Positions 9,001 to 17,583 of a stretch of 64,000 bases of DNA are shown here, piece after piece. The DNA lies in NCBI RefSeq assembly GCF_018502385.1, contig NZ_CP075523.1:62001-126000 (forward strand), read 5' to 3'. Under the pieces are notes generated by a model that saw only the letters and a list, made by a program, of their open reading frames with translations, searched no databases and was not told the DNA's origin. The DNA comes from Synechococcus sp. LA31 (GTDB lineage Bacteria; Cyanobacteriota; Cyanobacteriia; PCC-6307; Cyanobiaceae). A program made the translations under genes and the position numbers. Numbering within the stretch: the stretch's first letter is position 1; each line of letters begins with the position of its first letter.

Positions 9001-9181
9001 GTTGTGCAGTATTCCAGGGTTGCTTGTTAGGCCCGTAGCCAACTGTGTAGGTTTTGTTGTTGACGGTTATTATATTGGGGTTCGCTGATGCGGCTTGTGG
9101 GTTGCCTAGGTAGCAGAGCGCCAATGGCACAAGGGTTGTGCCCATGAGTGAGTGCAGTGAGACTCTTATGGCGTTGCTCAA
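6059..9181 (-). CDS. Autotransporter with beta-barrel domain (type V secretion)
   Basis: A 1040-residue protein with a signal peptide (hydrophobic core, A-A-S-A near residue 34). The passenger contains repeats of the autotransporter-associated beta-strand type, such as I-S-G-R-N-T-Y-T-G-I-T-I-I-D-G and A-L-S-G-T-N-T-Y-T-G-A-T-I-I-R-G, and a G-G-T-L-Q-G-T-G-T-I block, all indicating a parallel beta-helix. A low-complexity N/G/T/S region (about residues 560-630) carries paired cysteines. The last 280 residues alternate Y/F/W strands in the manner of an outer-membrane autotransporter barrel and end in G-L-K-L-R-W, the aromatic terminus recognised by the Bam machinery. No separate partner is nearby. 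The passenger half appears lower in GC than the barrel half, suggesting acquisition or recombination. Confidence 0.85.
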   Translation of the reverse strand: MSNAIRVSLHSLMGTTLVPLALCYLGNPQAASANPNIITVNNKTYTVGYGPNKQPWNTAQQDPRYENSPWWGDEWLAKDFRDSWSAQYGDTEIVNFAYKAGQTTVYGVCSSLDKSQCSSDGFAAFTSNSNVFPWAFGSPVPNPAPPTPTTAPINPAGNINGTNNNVSSNLSSGRLLPQFEGGTLTVDQDNQTYNQDFTLSSSTDNAINNKGFPVKFSGIFSDASGASGNITFRPNGNYIEISGRNTYTGITIIDGDSTLVSRYGAIPDSSDVYLFSPDSKLAILGGDETIASLRSTHGTATVNLEGNSLSLGSASSSPAVFTGSIIDSSGKGKIIKTGSNLQALSGTNTYTGATIIRGGRLAIIGSITSETTVETGGTLQGTGTIFGDVINEGNVSPGNDDIGTLTVDGNYLQGITNPSASLNIDVNGSDSDLLKITGPNRVALLGGKLNISSYQGAPISANKIYTAIDVTGADSTGEGIGLTTSLNVIGSSGFTFARETDKLFGKIDPNYYATCTSSDPNIQKNCTKLQFAWVKNDPTTGQPLNPNTTKLPGKETIANVNKTGGAITTASSGNPNSNTNTCTSNGGSASACQQQNKPGTGASGNNNNTVATAKALDAGWASVSAAVTSGVTGGKAIGTTGYTTNQTSAALVTPDFANVIAALFAVPTRQQLNQALHSISAEPYASMQSVALEAMEQFRANTLALTSGTKAIPFIAEEEVCTVDGNVEPRADGAQQLQPDCKPRTVQRLTPWSLLIDGTNTQATLNGTNDLASLDYNIFSSSYGLQYDFNRNWSAGAAFGYGRANLYNYEYADVRIESSTYSGAAWGIYRPSESWKFTALAGYMNLQYESDRNINFGGLNRTANANWSGNGFTAALAAEYDWVLSSDKTSRSAVRIKPNTFFSYALHNQGAFSETGADSLNLALNSHTADSLIYGIGFQIETPIVTGKTSRLIPRLSLGYEYDFNGDSNEEHQLTASFANVPALGSVDVLGQNRGANALDVGLSLEYETSEALSLYAGVGGAFWSNGNELSYGGGLKLRW

Positions 9182-9494
9182 GACTTGATCTTTTTGAATT
9201 TTTCTATTTTATTCTGTGACAGACTGCCTGTCATTATTTCTTTGGCACTTCAAGAACTGGCTCTTTTTCGGGGCTAAGGGTCAGCAGGATTTGGGGGTTG
9301 CGGCCTGCAGGAATGCACTGGAGCCCACGCTTTTATGAAATCTCCGCAGAAGATCGGAATCCGACACTAGCGAGTAGACGCTGTGTCCATCACCTCGGCT
9401 TGCACGTGTTCTCTCTCGCCTTTTCTGATTGTTTCTGGTGAGTACTGTTTCGGATTCTTTCTTCGCTACAGCTTGATAACTACCCAATTCCAGA
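9182..9494. other. Intergenic region upstream of the autotransporter
   Basis: About 310 bases, AT-richer than the surroundings, presumably holding the promoter of the minus-strand autotransporter. A 68-codon minus-strand frame here is low in plausibility. I see no repeat or RNA gene. Confidence 0.4.
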
Positions 9495-9523
9495 TAAAAA
9501 AGCCCCCGCCTTGCGGCGAGGGC
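9495..9523 (-). terminator. Rho-independent terminator of psbDC
   Basis: On the minus strand, CCCTCGCCGC-AA-GGCGGGGG is followed by CTTTTTTATC, a strong GC stem plus T-run 25 bases beyond the psbC stop. A diverged copy sits at 3653-3677. Confidence 0.85.
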
Positions 9524-9547
9524 TGAGGGTCGTTCGCTGATCTGAGA

Positions 9548-10936
9548 TCAGTCGAGGTCGGGCATGGCCAGAGTGGGCTCGGCCTTGCGGTCGATGCCTT
9601 TCTCGAAGCCAGCAGCAGCAGCGCGGGCGCGGCCGGCGTGCCACAGGTGACCCACCAGGAAGAAGAAGGCGAGCACGAACTGAGTCGCAGCTAGCCACTG
9701 GCGGATGTTTACGAAGTTCACCGAGTTGGGCTCGGTGATGATGCCGCCCACCGAGTTGATGGAGGCGTTGGGGGCGTGGGTCATGTATTCAGCCGCTCGG
9801 CGCACTTGCCAGGGCTGAATGTCGTTCTGGAGCTTGTCGAGGCTCAGGCCGTTGGGGCCGCGCAGGGGCTCCAGCCAGGGACCACGGAAGTCCCAGAAGC
9901 GCATGGTTTCACCACCAAAGATGATCTCGCCCGTAGGGGAGCGCATCAGGTACTTACCCAGACCGGTGGGGCCCATGGCTGAACCGATATTGGCGCCAAG
10001 GCGCTGGTCACGCACCAGGAAGGTGAAGCTCTGAGCCTGGGAGGCTTCGGCGTTGGTGGGGCCGTAGAACTCCGAGGGGTAGGCGGTGTTGTTGAACCAG
10101 ATGTAAGCCGAGGCGATGAAGCTCATGAAGCTCAAGGCGCCCAGGCTGTAGCTCAGGTAGGCCTCACCGTTCCAGATGAAGGCGCGGCGCACCCAGCCGA
10201 AGGGCTTGGTGATCACGTGCCAGATGCCACCGAAAATGCAGGTGAGTCCAAGCCAGATGTGGCCACCGATGATGTCTTCCATCGAGTTCACACCGATGAT
10301 CCAGCCCTCGCCGCCGAAGGGGGCGCGGAACAGATAACCGAAGATCACACCAGGATCAAGGGTGGGGTTGGTGATCAGGCGCACGTCGCCGCCACCAGGA
10401 GCCCAGGTGTCGTAGACGCCACCGAAGAACATGGCCTTGAACACCAGCAGCAGGCAGCCCACACCCAGAAGGATGAGGTGGTAGCCAATGATGTTGGTCA
10501 TCTGGTTTTTATCGCGCCAATCCTGCGAGAAGAAGGCGGAATAGTTTTCCAGAATTTCGGGTCCACGCAGTGCGTGGTACAGACCGCCGAGGCCGAGCAC
10601 GGCGGAGCTGATCAGGTGCAGCACACCCACCACGAAGAAGGGGTAGAGGTCAACAACCTCACCACCTGGGCCCACGCCATAGCCAAGGGTGGCCACGTGG
10701 GGGAACAGGATCAGGCCCTGCTCATACATCGGCTTATCGAAGGTGAAGTGGCTCACCTCGAACAGCATCATTGCGCCAGCCCAGAACACCATCAAACCGG
10801 CGTGGGCGACGTGGGCTCCCAGCAGGCGACCCGACAGGTTGATCAGACGAGCATTCCCCGACCACCAGGCATAGCCCGTGGAGTCGAGGTCCTTCCCGCC
10901 GATCCCGGAGAGAGAAGGATTAGAGAGCGTTACCAC
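9548..10936 (-). CDS. psbC: Photosystem II CP43 chlorophyll protein
   Basis: A 462-residue inner antenna protein of photosystem II in the thylakoid membrane. It carries six transmembrane segments and the large lumenal loop with G-G-E-T-M-R-F-W-D, whose Glu and Arg contact the Mn4CaO5 cluster in known structures. Histidine-rich helices (A-H-V-A-H-A-G, Y-H-L-I-L) supply chlorophyll ligands. I chose the GTG at 10936, giving V-T-L-S-N-P, because this is the conserved psbC start and gives a 17-base overlap with the end of psbD. The longer open frame to 11014 lies inside psbD. It is co-transcribed with psbD and ends at a strong terminator. Confidence 0.97.
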   Translation of the reverse strand: MVTLSNPSLSGIGGKDLDSTGYAWWSGNARLINLSGRLLGAHVAHAGLMVFWAGAMMLFEVSHFTFDKPMYEQGLILFPHVATLGYGVGPGGEVVDLYPFFVVGVLHLISSAVLGLGGLYHALRGPEILENYSAFFSQDWRDKNQMTNIIGYHLILLGVGCLLLVFKAMFFGGVYDTWAPGGGDVRLITNPTLDPGVIFGYLFRAPFGGEGWIIGVNSMEDIIGGHIWLGLTCIFGGIWHVITKPFGWVRRAFIWNGEAYLSYSLGALSFMSFIASAYIWFNNTAYPSEFYGPTNAEASQAQSFTFLVRDQRLGANIGSAMGPTGLGKYLMRSPTGEIIFGGETMRFWDFRGPWLEPLRGPNGLSLDKLQNDIQPWQVRRAAEYMTHAPNASINSVGGIITEPNSVNFVNIRQWLAATQFVLAFFFLVGHLWHAGRARAAAAGFEKGIDRKAEPTLAMPDLD

Positions 10937-11975
10937 GGGGCAGAACCTCTTCAGGGAAGACGAAGTTTTCGTGCGGCTGGTCAGCCGGTGCCATCCAGGC
11001 ACGCAGACCTTCATTCAGAAGAATGTTCTTCGTGTAGAAGGTCTCGAATTCAGGATCCTCAGCAGCGCGGATTTCCTGCGACACGAAGTCGTAGGCACGC
11101 AGGTTGAGGGCCAGTCCGATGATGCCGATGCTGCTGGTCCACAGACCCATCACCGGCACAAACAGCATGAAGAAGTGCAGCCAACGCTTGTTGGAGAACG
11201 CGATCCCGAAGATCTGGCTCCAGAAGCGGTTGGCGGTGACCATCGAATAGGTCTCTTCTTCCTGGGTGGGCTCAAACGCCTTGAAGGTGTTGGCCTGCTC
11301 ACCGTCTTCAAACAGGGTGTTCTCCACCGTGGCGCCGTGGATGGCACACAGCAGAGCGCCACCGAGGATGCCGGCCACGCCCATCATGTGGAAGGGGTTC
11401 AGCGTCCAGTTGTGGAAGCCCTGCAGGAAGAGCAGGAAGCGGAAGATGGCGGCCACGCCAAAGCTGGGTGCAAAGAACCAGCTGCTCTGGCCGAGGGGGT
11501 ACATCAGGAAAACACTGACGAACACCGCAATCGGGCCGGAGAAGGCGATGGCGTTGTAAGGGCGGATGCCCACCAGGCGGGCGATCTCGAACTGACGCAG
11601 CATGAAGCCGATCAGGGAGAAGGCGCCGTGCAGGGCCACGAAGGTCCACAGACCGCCGAGCTGGCACCAGCGCACGAAGTCGCCCTGGGCTTCAGGGCCC
11701 CAGAGCAAGAGAAGGGAATGGCCCATGGCATCAGCCGGGCTGCTCACCGCAGCGGTGAGGAAGTTGCAGCCCTCCAAATAGGAGCTGGCAATGCCGTGGG
11801 TGTACCAGGAGGTGACAAAGGTGGTGCCGGTCAGCCAGCCACCCAGCGCCAGGTAGGCGGTGGGGAACAGGAGCAGACCCGACCACCCGACAAAAACGAA
11901 GCGGTCGCGCTTGAGCCAGTCATCGAGGACGTCAAACCATCCCCGCTGCGGCGCGCGCCCTACAGCGATCGTCAT
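10920..11975 (-). CDS. psbD: Photosystem II D2 reaction-centre protein
   Basis: A 351-residue protein, the standard D2 length, starting [10 protein letters not shown] at ATG 11975 and ending [10 protein letters not shown]2 pairs with D1 to bind P680, pheophytin, QA and the non-haem iron. Conserved segments visible include R-F-V-F-V-G-W-S-G, the [14 protein letters not shown] region, and [15 protein letters not shown], which contains an iron-ligand histidine. The frame extends 29 codons upstream without a recognisable extension, so the family start is preferred. It is first in the psbD-psbC operon and divergent from ycf4. Most picocyanobacteria also hold a second psbD elsewhere, which cannot be checked here. 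Confidence 0.98.
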   Translation of the reverse strand: MTIAVGRAPQRGWFDVLDDWLKRDRFVFVGWSGLLLFPTAYLALGGWLTGTTFVTSWYTHGIASSYLEGCNFLTAAVSSPADAMGHSLLLLWGPEAQGDFVRWCQLGGLWTFVALHGAFSLIGFMLRQFEIARLVGIRPYNAIAFSGPIAVFVSVFLMYPLGQSSWFFAPSFGVAAIFRFLLFLQGFHNWTLNPFHMMGVAGILGGALLCAIHGATVENTLFEDGEQANTFKAFEPTQEEETYSMVTANRFWSQIFGIAFSNKRWLHFFMLFVPVMGLWTSSIGIIGLALNLRAYDFVSQEIRAAEDPEFETFYTKNILLNEGLRAWMAPADQPHENFVFPEEVLPRGNAL

Positions 11976-12160
11976 GGGTGGAAAAAACCGCGGGCTGTGG
12001 GTTACCGGGCGATGGTAACAACGTTGAACCGCAGCGCGAGGCGGGTTTTGGCGGGCTGACACGGCCCGTCACCATTGCGTTTTGGGTATTTGTGCTCAGG
12101 CCCTGGCCAGCCTGGGCGCAAGGCGCGCCAAGATGGCAGGCCACCGGTTGTAACGCCTGT
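11976..12160. promoter_or_regulatory. Divergent promoter region psbD / ycf4
   Basis: A 185-bp intergenic region separates the starts of psbD (minus) and ycf4 (plus), so both promoters should lie here. I could not identify convincing -35/-10 boxes by eye. The inference rests on gene arrangement. Confidence 0.5.
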
Positions 12161-12727
12161 ATGGCCTCGGCATCTGCAGCGAAGGCTGCCTCTTCCTCCG
12201 AGCTGCTCGAGCAGGATGTGTTGGGCTCCCGCCGTCTGTCCAATGTGTTGGTGGCGGCTGTGGTGAGCACCGGCGGGCTTGGTTTTCTGCTCACCAGTGC
12301 CTCCAGTTACTTCGGAAAGGACCTGCTGCCGATCGGCAATCCGGCGGCCCTGAGCTGGGTCCCCCAGGGCCTGGTGATGGGCCTGTATGGCATCGCTGCA
12401 GCCCTGCTCTCTTCCTATTTATGGGCTGTGATCGCTCTCGATGTGGGCGCGGGTGCCAACAGCTTCGATAAGAGCTCCGGCACCCTCACCGTGACGCGCC
12501 GTGGCTTCCGTCAGCGGATCAGCGTGACCACCCCTCTCAAAGACATCCAGGCCGTGAAGGTGGATGTGCGCGACGGCCTCAACCCCCGCCGCCGCCTGGC
12601 CCTGCGGGTGCAGGGTCGCCGCGATCTGCCCCTCACCCGCGTTGGCGAACCGATGCCCCTGGCCGATCTCGAGCGCGGTGGTGCCGAGCTGGCCCGCTTC
12701 CTCGGCGTGCCGCTGGAGGGTGTGTGA
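12161..12727 (+). CDS. ycf4: Photosystem I assembly protein Ycf4
   Basis: A 188-residue protein with two transmembrane helices near residues 30-50 and 70-95, followed by a hydrophilic domain, matching Ycf4 in length and order. Recognisable stretches include [11 protein letters not shown] near the N-terminus and [10 protein letters not shown] in the soluble domain. Ycf4 acts as a scaffold in photosystem I assembly at the thylakoid membrane. I chose ATG 12161 because the 61 codons upstream in frame fall in the psbD promoter region and lack Ycf4 similarity. The stop overlaps the start of the cyclophilin gene by one base (TGATG), suggesting coupled translation. Confidence 0.93.
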   Translation: MASASAAKAASSSELLEQDVLGSRRLSNVLVAAVVSTGGLGFLLTSASSYFGKDLLPIGNPAALSWVPQGLVMGLYGIAAALLSSYLWAVIALDVGAGANSFDKSSGTLTVTRRGFRQRISVTTPLKDIQAVKVDVRDGLNPRRRLALRVQGRRDLPLTRVGEPMPLADLERGGAELARFLGVPLEGV

Positions 12728-13434
12728 TGCCCGCGATGCGTTCCCTTCTACTGGCGCTGCTGCTGCTGCTCAGCCCCTTCGGCCCCGTGGCCTGCGCAGC
12801 CCCTGGCCCGTCTACCAGCGTTGGCTGCGGCAGCTCTGGTGTGCCTTGCCTCAAGGGCACGGCCCTGGTGGAGCTCAACACCAGCAAGGGCAAGGTGGAG
12901 CTCAGCCTGGATGGCGCCGCCGCCCCGCTCACGGCTGGCAACTTCGTGGATCTCGTGCGCCGCGGTGCCTACAACGGCACCCTGTTCCACCGCGTGGTGA
13001 AGGAGCCCATCCCCTTCGTGGTGCAGGGGGGCGATCCCCAGAGCGCCAACCCCAACACCCCGGTTGATCTGCTGGGCACTGGCAGCTTCATCGACCCCAC
13101 CACGGGCCAGCCACGGCTGATCCCGCTGGAGCTCTTCCTTGATGGTGAGGGCAGCCCGCGCTACGGCGAAATCACCGTGGGCCCTGGTCAGGCCGAGCGC
13201 CTCAAGCTGCAGCATCAGCGCGGAGCGCTGGCGATGGCCCGATCCAACGACCCCAACTCGGCCAGCGCGCAGTTTTATATCGCTCTTCGTGCTCTGCCTG
13301 AGCTGGATGGTCGCTACGCCGTGTTTGGCCGGGTGACCAAGGGGATGGATGTGGTCGACCAGATCAGCCAGGGCGACAAGCTGATCAGCGCCAAGCTGCT
13401 GCAGGGCGGCACCCTGGTGCAAGACGCCAAGTAA
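12727..13434 (+). CDS. Cyclophilin-type peptidyl-prolyl isomerase, exported
   Basis: A 235-residue protein with a leucine-rich signal peptide ending near A-C-A-A-P (possible lipobox V-A-C-A), so it is likely periplasmic or lumenal and perhaps lipid-anchored. The cyclophilin fold is shown by L-F-H-R-V-V-K and F-V-V-Q-G-G-D-P, then A-M-A-R-S-N-D-P-N-S-A-S-A-Q-F-Y-I and Y-A-V-F-G-R-V. An insertion between the Q-G-G-D-P and A-M-A-R blocks (L-G-T-G-S-F-I-D-P-T-T) is typical of the cyanobacterial exported group. It is translationally coupled to ycf4, which suggests, but does not prove, a role in thylakoid protein folding. Confidence 0.88.
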   Translation: MPAMRSLLLALLLLLSPFGPVACAAPGPSTSVGCGSSGVPCLKGTALVELNTSKGKVELSLDGAAAPLTAGNFVDLVRRGAYNGTLFHRVVKEPIPFVVQGGDPQSANPNTPVDLLGTGSFIDPTTGQPRLIPLELFLDGEGSPRYGEITVGPGQAERLKLQHQRGALAMARSNDPNSASAQFYIALRALPELDGRYAVFGRVTKGMDVVDQISQGDKLISAKLLQGGTLVQDAK

Positions 13435-13446
13435 GCCGTTGCCGGC

Positions 13447-13977
13447 TCAGGCCGGCACGCGCTTATCAAGGCTGGTGACCTTGAGATAAGGGGTGCTCAC
13501 GCCTGAGGCACGTTCCAGGGAAATGCGGCCTGTGCGGGCGATTTCGAGGATGCCGTAAGGCTTGAGCACGTTTTCCAGGGCGACCAGCTTGCCTGGATCA
13601 CCCACCACCTCCACGGTGAGGGCTTCGCTGCCGAGATCCACCACACGGGCACGGAACACCTGCACCAGATCGAGGATCGCCGACCGCTTGCTCTCGGGTG
13701 CTGACACTTTCACGAGCATCAGTTCACGCTCCACGGCCGGGATGCGGGTGAGGTCGGTGACCTCGAGCACGTTGATCAACTTGTCGAGCTGTTTGCTCAT
13801 CTGAGCGAGGGTGCGATCGTCGCCCTCCACCACCATCGTGAGCCGAGAGACACCCTGGCGTTCAGCTGGCCCCACCGCCAGGCTCTCGATGTTGAAACCG
13901 CGGCGGGCAAACAGGCCGGAGATGCGGCTGAGCACGCCCGATTCGTCTTCCACCAGCACCGACAGGGTGTGCTTCAT
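13447..13977 (-). CDS. ilvH: Acetolactate synthase small (regulatory) subunit
   Basis: A 176-residue protein of normal family length. The N-terminal ACT domain is evident in [17 protein letters not shown] and [16 protein letters not shown]. The C-terminal half contains R-E-L-M-L-V-K-V and [14 protein letters not shown], which pack onto the catalytic subunit. The protein binds valine to inhibit branched-chain amino acid synthesis and activates the large subunit IlvB, which is not in the window. It converges with the cyclophilin gene; no operon partner is obvious. Confidence 0.96.
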   Translation of the reverse strand: MKHTLSVLVEDESGVLSRISGLFARRGFNIESLAVGPAERQGVSRLTMVVEGDDRTLAQMSKQLDKLINVLEVTDLTRIPAVERELMLVKVSAPESKRSAILDLVQVFRARVVDLGSEALTVEVVGDPGKLVALENVLKPYGILEIARTGRISLERASGVSTPYLKVTSLDKRVPA

Positions 13978-13997
13978 GCCCAGGGCTGTGCGCGTGG

Positions 13998-14960
13998 CTA
14001 ATCAGCACCCAAATTACGCGCCAGCCAGCTCAACACGTGCCGATTGAACAAGGCCGGTTGCTCGTCATGGGGGCAGTGGCCCAGATCGGGCAAGAGCTGC
14101 AGCTCTAGATCCGCTTTGTGCCGCCGCAGTTGGCCGCTGATCACCGGCGGCACCAGCCGGTCGCGGCTGCCCCACACCACCAGCAGCGGCTGCTGCATCC
14201 GGGCCAGCAAGACCGCCGCTGTGGCGCCATGGGGCCGTAGGGCCATGCCGATGCTCATCGCCCGCAGCGCCTGGGGTGCCCGAGGTCGTAGCGCTGGCCG
14301 CGCCACCAGGCGGCGCAGCTCCCTGTCGATCGCTTCGGGATCGGTGTAAGCGCTGCGCAGGCCTAGGTCAAGCAGTGGTGAACGGGCGATCAGTGGCACC
14401 AGCAGCTCGAGGGGGAGCAGCCGGCAGAGCACCACCACCACTTGGCGCTTCAGCTGCCGGCGCCAGGGGCGCTGCCGCCGCCGCATGGGCATCAGCAGCG
14501 TGGGATCCGGTAGCGGTGCTGCCACCACCCCGGCCACCCACACCGGATAAAACACGGCACAGGTGATCGCCACCAGGCTGCCCAGGGAGTTGCCCACCAG
14601 CACGGCCGGCGTCTGCACCACCTGCTCAAGGAAGCCCTGCAGCTGGCGCGCCCAGAGGCGGTTGTCGAGCGGGCGGTGGCGTTGGTGCCCCGGCTGGCTG
14701 GAGGCGCCAAAGCCCACCAGATCGATCGCATACACACACCAGCCCGCTGCGGCCAGCTCTGCAGCGTTATGCCGCCAGTGGCCGCTGGCGGCACCGAAGC
14801 CATGGATCAGCACCAGAGCTGGATGGCGCCGATCGCCCAGCACGCGCCAATGGCAGGCATGCTCCTGCCATTGCCAGGTGCCGTGTTCACCCCACTGGGA
14901 CCCCGTGGGGGCAGGCTGGGGGTAGGGCGCAGAGGCTGGGGAAGCGGTGGTGGCCGACAC
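13998..14960 (-). CDS. Alpha/beta-fold hydrolase
   Basis: A 320-residue hydrolase. L-V-L-I-H-G-F-G forms the oxyanion strand-turn, [10 protein letters not shown] holds the nucleophile serine, [11 protein letters not shown] holds the acid, and [10 protein letters not shown] supplies the catalytic histidine, so the full triad is present. A basic lid segment ([13 protein letters not shown]) lies between. Many cyanobacterial relatives are annotated only as hydrolases, some acting on pigments or esters; no substrate can be assigned. It is divergent from the tRNA methyltransferase, with which its start nearly overlaps. Confidence 0.85.
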   Translation of the reverse strand: MSATTASPASAPYPQPAPTGSQWGEHGTWQWQEHACHWRVLGDRRHPALVLIHGFGAASGHWRHNAAELAAAGWCVYAIDLVGFGASSQPGHQRHRPLDNRLWARQLQGFLEQVVQTPAVLVGNSLGSLVAITCAVFYPVWVAGVVAAPLPDPTLLMPMRRRQRPWRRQLKRQVVVVLCRLLPLELLVPLIARSPLLDLGLRSAYTDPEAIDRELRRLVARPALRPRAPQALRAMSIGMALRPHGATAAVLLARMQQPLLVVWGSRDRLVPPVISGQLRRHKADLELQLLPDLGHCPHDEQPALFNRHVLSWLARNLGAD

Positions 14961-14979
14961 GGCAGAGCGCTCTGGGCAG

Positions 14980-16104
14980 ATGCATCACTATTGCGAAGGT
15001 GCTGCGGCGCTGGAGCTGGGGGCCGGATTTTTTCGGCCGGAATCCCGCCCCTCCCGCGATCTGGGGGTGCTGCTGGCAGCTCAGTTGGCCCAGCAGTCGC
15101 CGCTGCGGGTGCTGGATCTGATGGCCGGTTGCGGCATCCGCGCTCTGCGCTACGGCCTTGAGGCCAGGGCGGCAACGGTGTGGGCCAACGATGCCGATGG
15201 TGAGCGCCTGCCGCTGTTGCAGCGCAACCTCGCCCCCCTGGGCGACGCGGCTGCCATCACGGATCTCACGGCCCAGAAGCTGTTGGCAGGGTGCCTGCTC
15301 GAGGAACGCCGCTTCGGGTTGCTCGACCTCGATGCTTTCGGCTGCCCCACCGCTTTGGTGCCCGCCGCGCTGGAGGCCTTGAAGTTTGAAGGAGTGCTGT
15401 ATCTGGCTAGCACCGATGGCCGCTCCCCCACCGGCCACGACCGCCCTGCCGCCATCCGCTCTTTAGGTGCCGCGGCTCGTGCCCATCCCGCCAGCTGGGA
15501 GCTGGCCCTGCGCCTGCAGATCGCCGTGGTGGCCAGAGCTGCCTGGGCCCTCGGCCGAGGTATCCGGCCGCTGTTCAGCTTCAGTGAAGGCCGCACCTTC
15601 CGCACCGCCATTCAGTTGCAGCGCCGTGCGGATACCCATCAGGAGAAGCTGCTGGGGTTGCTGGCCCATTGCCACACCTGCGGCGATCAGCTGCAGCAGA
15701 GCCTGCTGCAGCTGCGGCAATGGCCCGCCTGCGCCTGCAGCGGCCCCGATCCCGCCCCGCCGCTGGCCGTCTCTGGCCCCCTTTGGCTGGGGCCGCTGCA
15801 GCACCCCCCCACCCTGAAAGCGATGTTGGCTGCAGCCGCAGCCGCGCCCGCAGATTTCGTCGCCCCGGCTAGCCGAAGGCTGATCGAGCGTTTGCTCGCG
15901 GATCCCGGCGAGCCGGCCCGTTGCTGGCCCAGCGCTGAGTTAGGGCGGCGCTTGGATGGTGGCACCCCGGCCACCGAGCCGCTGCTTCGCGCCCTGCGCG
16001 CCGAGGGCTACATCGCCCTGCGCTCTGGGGTGATGGATGGATTGTTTCGCTGCAATGCTCCCTGGCCACGCGTGTTGGAGCTGGCGGCTGCGCTAAACAG
16101 GTAG
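14980..16104 (+). CDS. trm1: Trm1-type tRNA (guanine-N2)-dimethyltransferase
   Basis: A protein of about 374 residues in the Trm1 family, which methylates guanine 26 (and in some bacteria 27) of tRNA using S-adenosylmethionine. Support comes from A-G-F-F-R-P-E-S-R-P-S-R-D-L, the SAM-binding L-D-L-M-A-G-C-G-I-R-A-L-R-Y, and the D-L-D-A-F-G-C-P catalytic motif. A later Cys cluster (C-H-T-C-G and C-A-C-S-G) may bind zinc. Trm1 is common in archaea and eukaryotes but sporadic in bacteria, cyanobacteria being one exception. GTG starts at 14947/14950 would overlap the divergent hydrolase gene; I use ATG 14980, but the true start is uncertain. Confidence 0.85.
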   Translation: MHHYCEGAAALELGAGFFRPESRPSRDLGVLLAAQLAQQSPLRVLDLMAGCGIRALRYGLEARAATVWANDADGERLPLLQRNLAPLGDAAAITDLTAQKLLAGCLLEERRFGLLDLDAFGCPTALVPAALEALKFEGVLYLASTDGRSPTGHDRPAAIRSLGAAARAHPASWELALRLQIAVVARAAWALGRGIRPLFSFSEGRTFRTAIQLQRRADTHQEKLLGLLAHCHTCGDQLQQSLLQLRQWPACACSGPDPAPPLAVSGPLWLGPLQHPPTLKAMLAAAAAAPADFVAPASRRLIERLLADPGEPARCWPSAELGRRLDGGTPATEPLLRALRAEGYIALRSGVMDGLFRCNAPWPRVLELAAALNR

Positions 16105-16122
16105 CCGTAACTGCACCTGGTC

Positions 16123-16224
16123 ATGGCCTCGGAGATCTTCGGCACTGCAGCGCTGTTCTGGGTTCTGATCCCCATCGGCCTCGTGGGTGGTGCTCTGCTG
16201 CTGAAGCTTGAGGGCAACAGCTGA
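16123..16224 (+). CDS. petM: Cytochrome b6f complex subunit PetM
   Basis: A 33-residue peptide beginning [13 protein letters not shown] and ending L-K-L-E-G-N-S, with one transmembrane helix (residues 8-27). Both sequence and length match PetM (subunit VII), a small peripheral helix of the cytochrome b6f dimer in the thylakoid membrane. It lies 18 bases after the Trm1 stop and 62 bases before ycf39. Confidence 0.95.
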   Translation: MASEIFGTAALFWVLIPIGLVGGALLLKLEGNS

Positions 16225-16286
16225 GGTTCTGGCGAGCGCGCGGCAGCAGGCACACCACTAGGCTCGTGCCTCGCTGAACAAGCCTC

Positions 16287-17249
16287 ATGCAGGTGCTGGT
16301 GATCGGTGCTACGGGCACGCTGGGCAGGCAGATAGCCCGGCAAGCCCTCGATGCCGGCCATCAGGTTCGCTGCATGGTGCGATCGCCTCGGCGTGCCTCC
16401 TTCCTGCAGGAGTGGGGCTGCGAGCTCACCCGTGGTGACCTGCTCGAGCCCGACAGCCTCGATTACGCCCTTGAAGGCCAAGAGGCGGTGATTGATGCCG
16501 CCACGGCCCGGGCCAGTGATCCCGGCAGTAGTTACGACATCGATTGGAGCGGCAAGCTCAACTTGCTCAACGCCTGCGAGCGCGCCGGGGTTAAGCGGTT
16601 TGTGTTCGTGTCGCTGCTGGATGCGGCTAAGCATCGCGATGTTCCGTTGATGGACATCAAGCACTGCACGGAGCAGGCTTTGATCGATTCCGATTTCGAT
16701 TACACGATCCTGCGCTGCGTGGCCTTTATGCAGGGTCTGATCAGCCAGATCGCTATTCCGGTGCTGGAAAACCAAACGGTGTGGGTGAGCGGCACCCCCA
16801 CGCCGATCGCCTACATGAACACGCAAGACGTGGCCCGTTTTGCCGTGGCCGCTCTAAGCCGGGAAGAAACGATTCGCAAAGCTCTGCCGGTGGTGGGGCC
16901 CCGCGCCTGGAGCACGGGTGAAATCACCCAACTCTGTGAGAAGTACAGCAGCAAGAGCTCACGCTTGTTCCGCGTGCGCCCCTTCCTGTTGCGCATGATG
17001 CAGGGCGTTGCATCGTTCTTTGAGCCGGCCGTCAACGTGGCTGAGCGCCTCGCCTTCGACAAGGTGATCGGTGGTGGCACCCCTCTCGATGCACCGATGG
17101 AGGAGAGCTACGCCGCCTTCGGCTTGGATCCTGCCGATACCACCAGCCTCGAGAGCTACTTACGCGAGTATTACGACACCATTCTCAGGCGCTTGCGCGA
17201 GATGGAAGCCGACCTTGATAAGGACGCCAAGAAGAAACTGCCCTTCTGA
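16287..17249 (+). CDS. ycf39: Ycf39 photosystem II assembly factor (NmrA-type SDR)
   Basis: A 320-residue atypical short-chain dehydrogenase. The N-terminal nucleotide-binding motif V-I-G-A-T-G-T-L-G-R-Q-I is intact. The region C-M-V-R-S-P-R-R-A-S-F-L and the later D-I-K-H-C-T-E-Q-A-L match Ycf39, as does the C-terminal Y-L-R-E-Y-Y-D. In Synechocystis, Ycf39 joins Hlips to deliver chlorophyll to newly made D1. Enzymatic activity of this group is not established, and the usual Y-x-x-x-K pair is absent. Its position after petM and near psbD/psbC and ycf4 fits a photosynthesis-assembly neighbourhood. Confidence 0.93.
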   Translation: MQVLVIGATGTLGRQIARQALDAGHQVRCMVRSPRRASFLQEWGCELTRGDLLEPDSLDYALEGQEAVIDAATARASDPGSSYDIDWSGKLNLLNACERAGVKRFVFVSLLDAAKHRDVPLMDIKHCTEQALIDSDFDYTILRCVAFMQGLISQIAIPVLENQTVWVSGTPTPIAYMNTQDVARFAVAALSREETIRKALPVVGPRAWSTGEITQLCEKYSSKSSRLFRVRPFLLRMMQGVASFFEPAVNVAERLAFDKVIGGGTPLDAPMEESYAAFGLDPADTTSLESYLREYYDTILRRLREMEADLDKDAKKKLPF

Positions 17250-17340
17250 GGCCTGGCCTAAAGCCGTGACCGCACGGATGGCACCGTCTGTGGTGCGCCT
17301 GTACTATTGATTCAGTGTTGGCGCCGGCGGCGCGTGTGTG

Positions 17341-17556
17341 ATGGGCATTGCGCAAACGAAGAATCTCCAGCGCCGCCTCGGTGTGCTCGAGCAAGAGGCC
17401 ATCGAGGAGATCACTCGTGCCTGCGGTCATGAGCTCTGGCAGAGCGTGGGCTTCGAAGCCCTCGACAGCCTCTCTGATCCCGATCGGCGTGCCCGCGCCA
17501 ACTACTACTACGGGCAGTTGCAGGTGGTGCGTGAGCTCAAAGACACACTGGGCTGA
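17341..17556 (+). CDS. Small hypothetical protein
   Basis: A 71-residue soluble protein starting at ATG 17341 (preceded by an in-frame GTG). It contains a helical E-Q-E-A-I-E-E-I-T-R-A-C-G-H-E-L-W segment and ends R-E-L-K-D-T-L-G. I recognise no named family. Its end is 28 bases from the converging pseudouridine synthase gene. Confidence 0.55.
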   Translation: MGIAQTKNLQRRLGVLEQEAIEEITRACGHELWQSVGFEALDSLSDPDRRARANYYYGQLQVVRELKDTLG

Positions 17557-17583
17557 GGTTGGCGCCTCGTTCGCTAAGCCGCC

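Noticed and set aside
10217-12059. Long plus-strand open frames (296 and 393 codons) opposite psbC and psbD
   Set aside because: They are antisense to two unmistakable photosystem genes and their composition (rich in H, Q, E, G) is that of shadow frames in GC-rich DNA.
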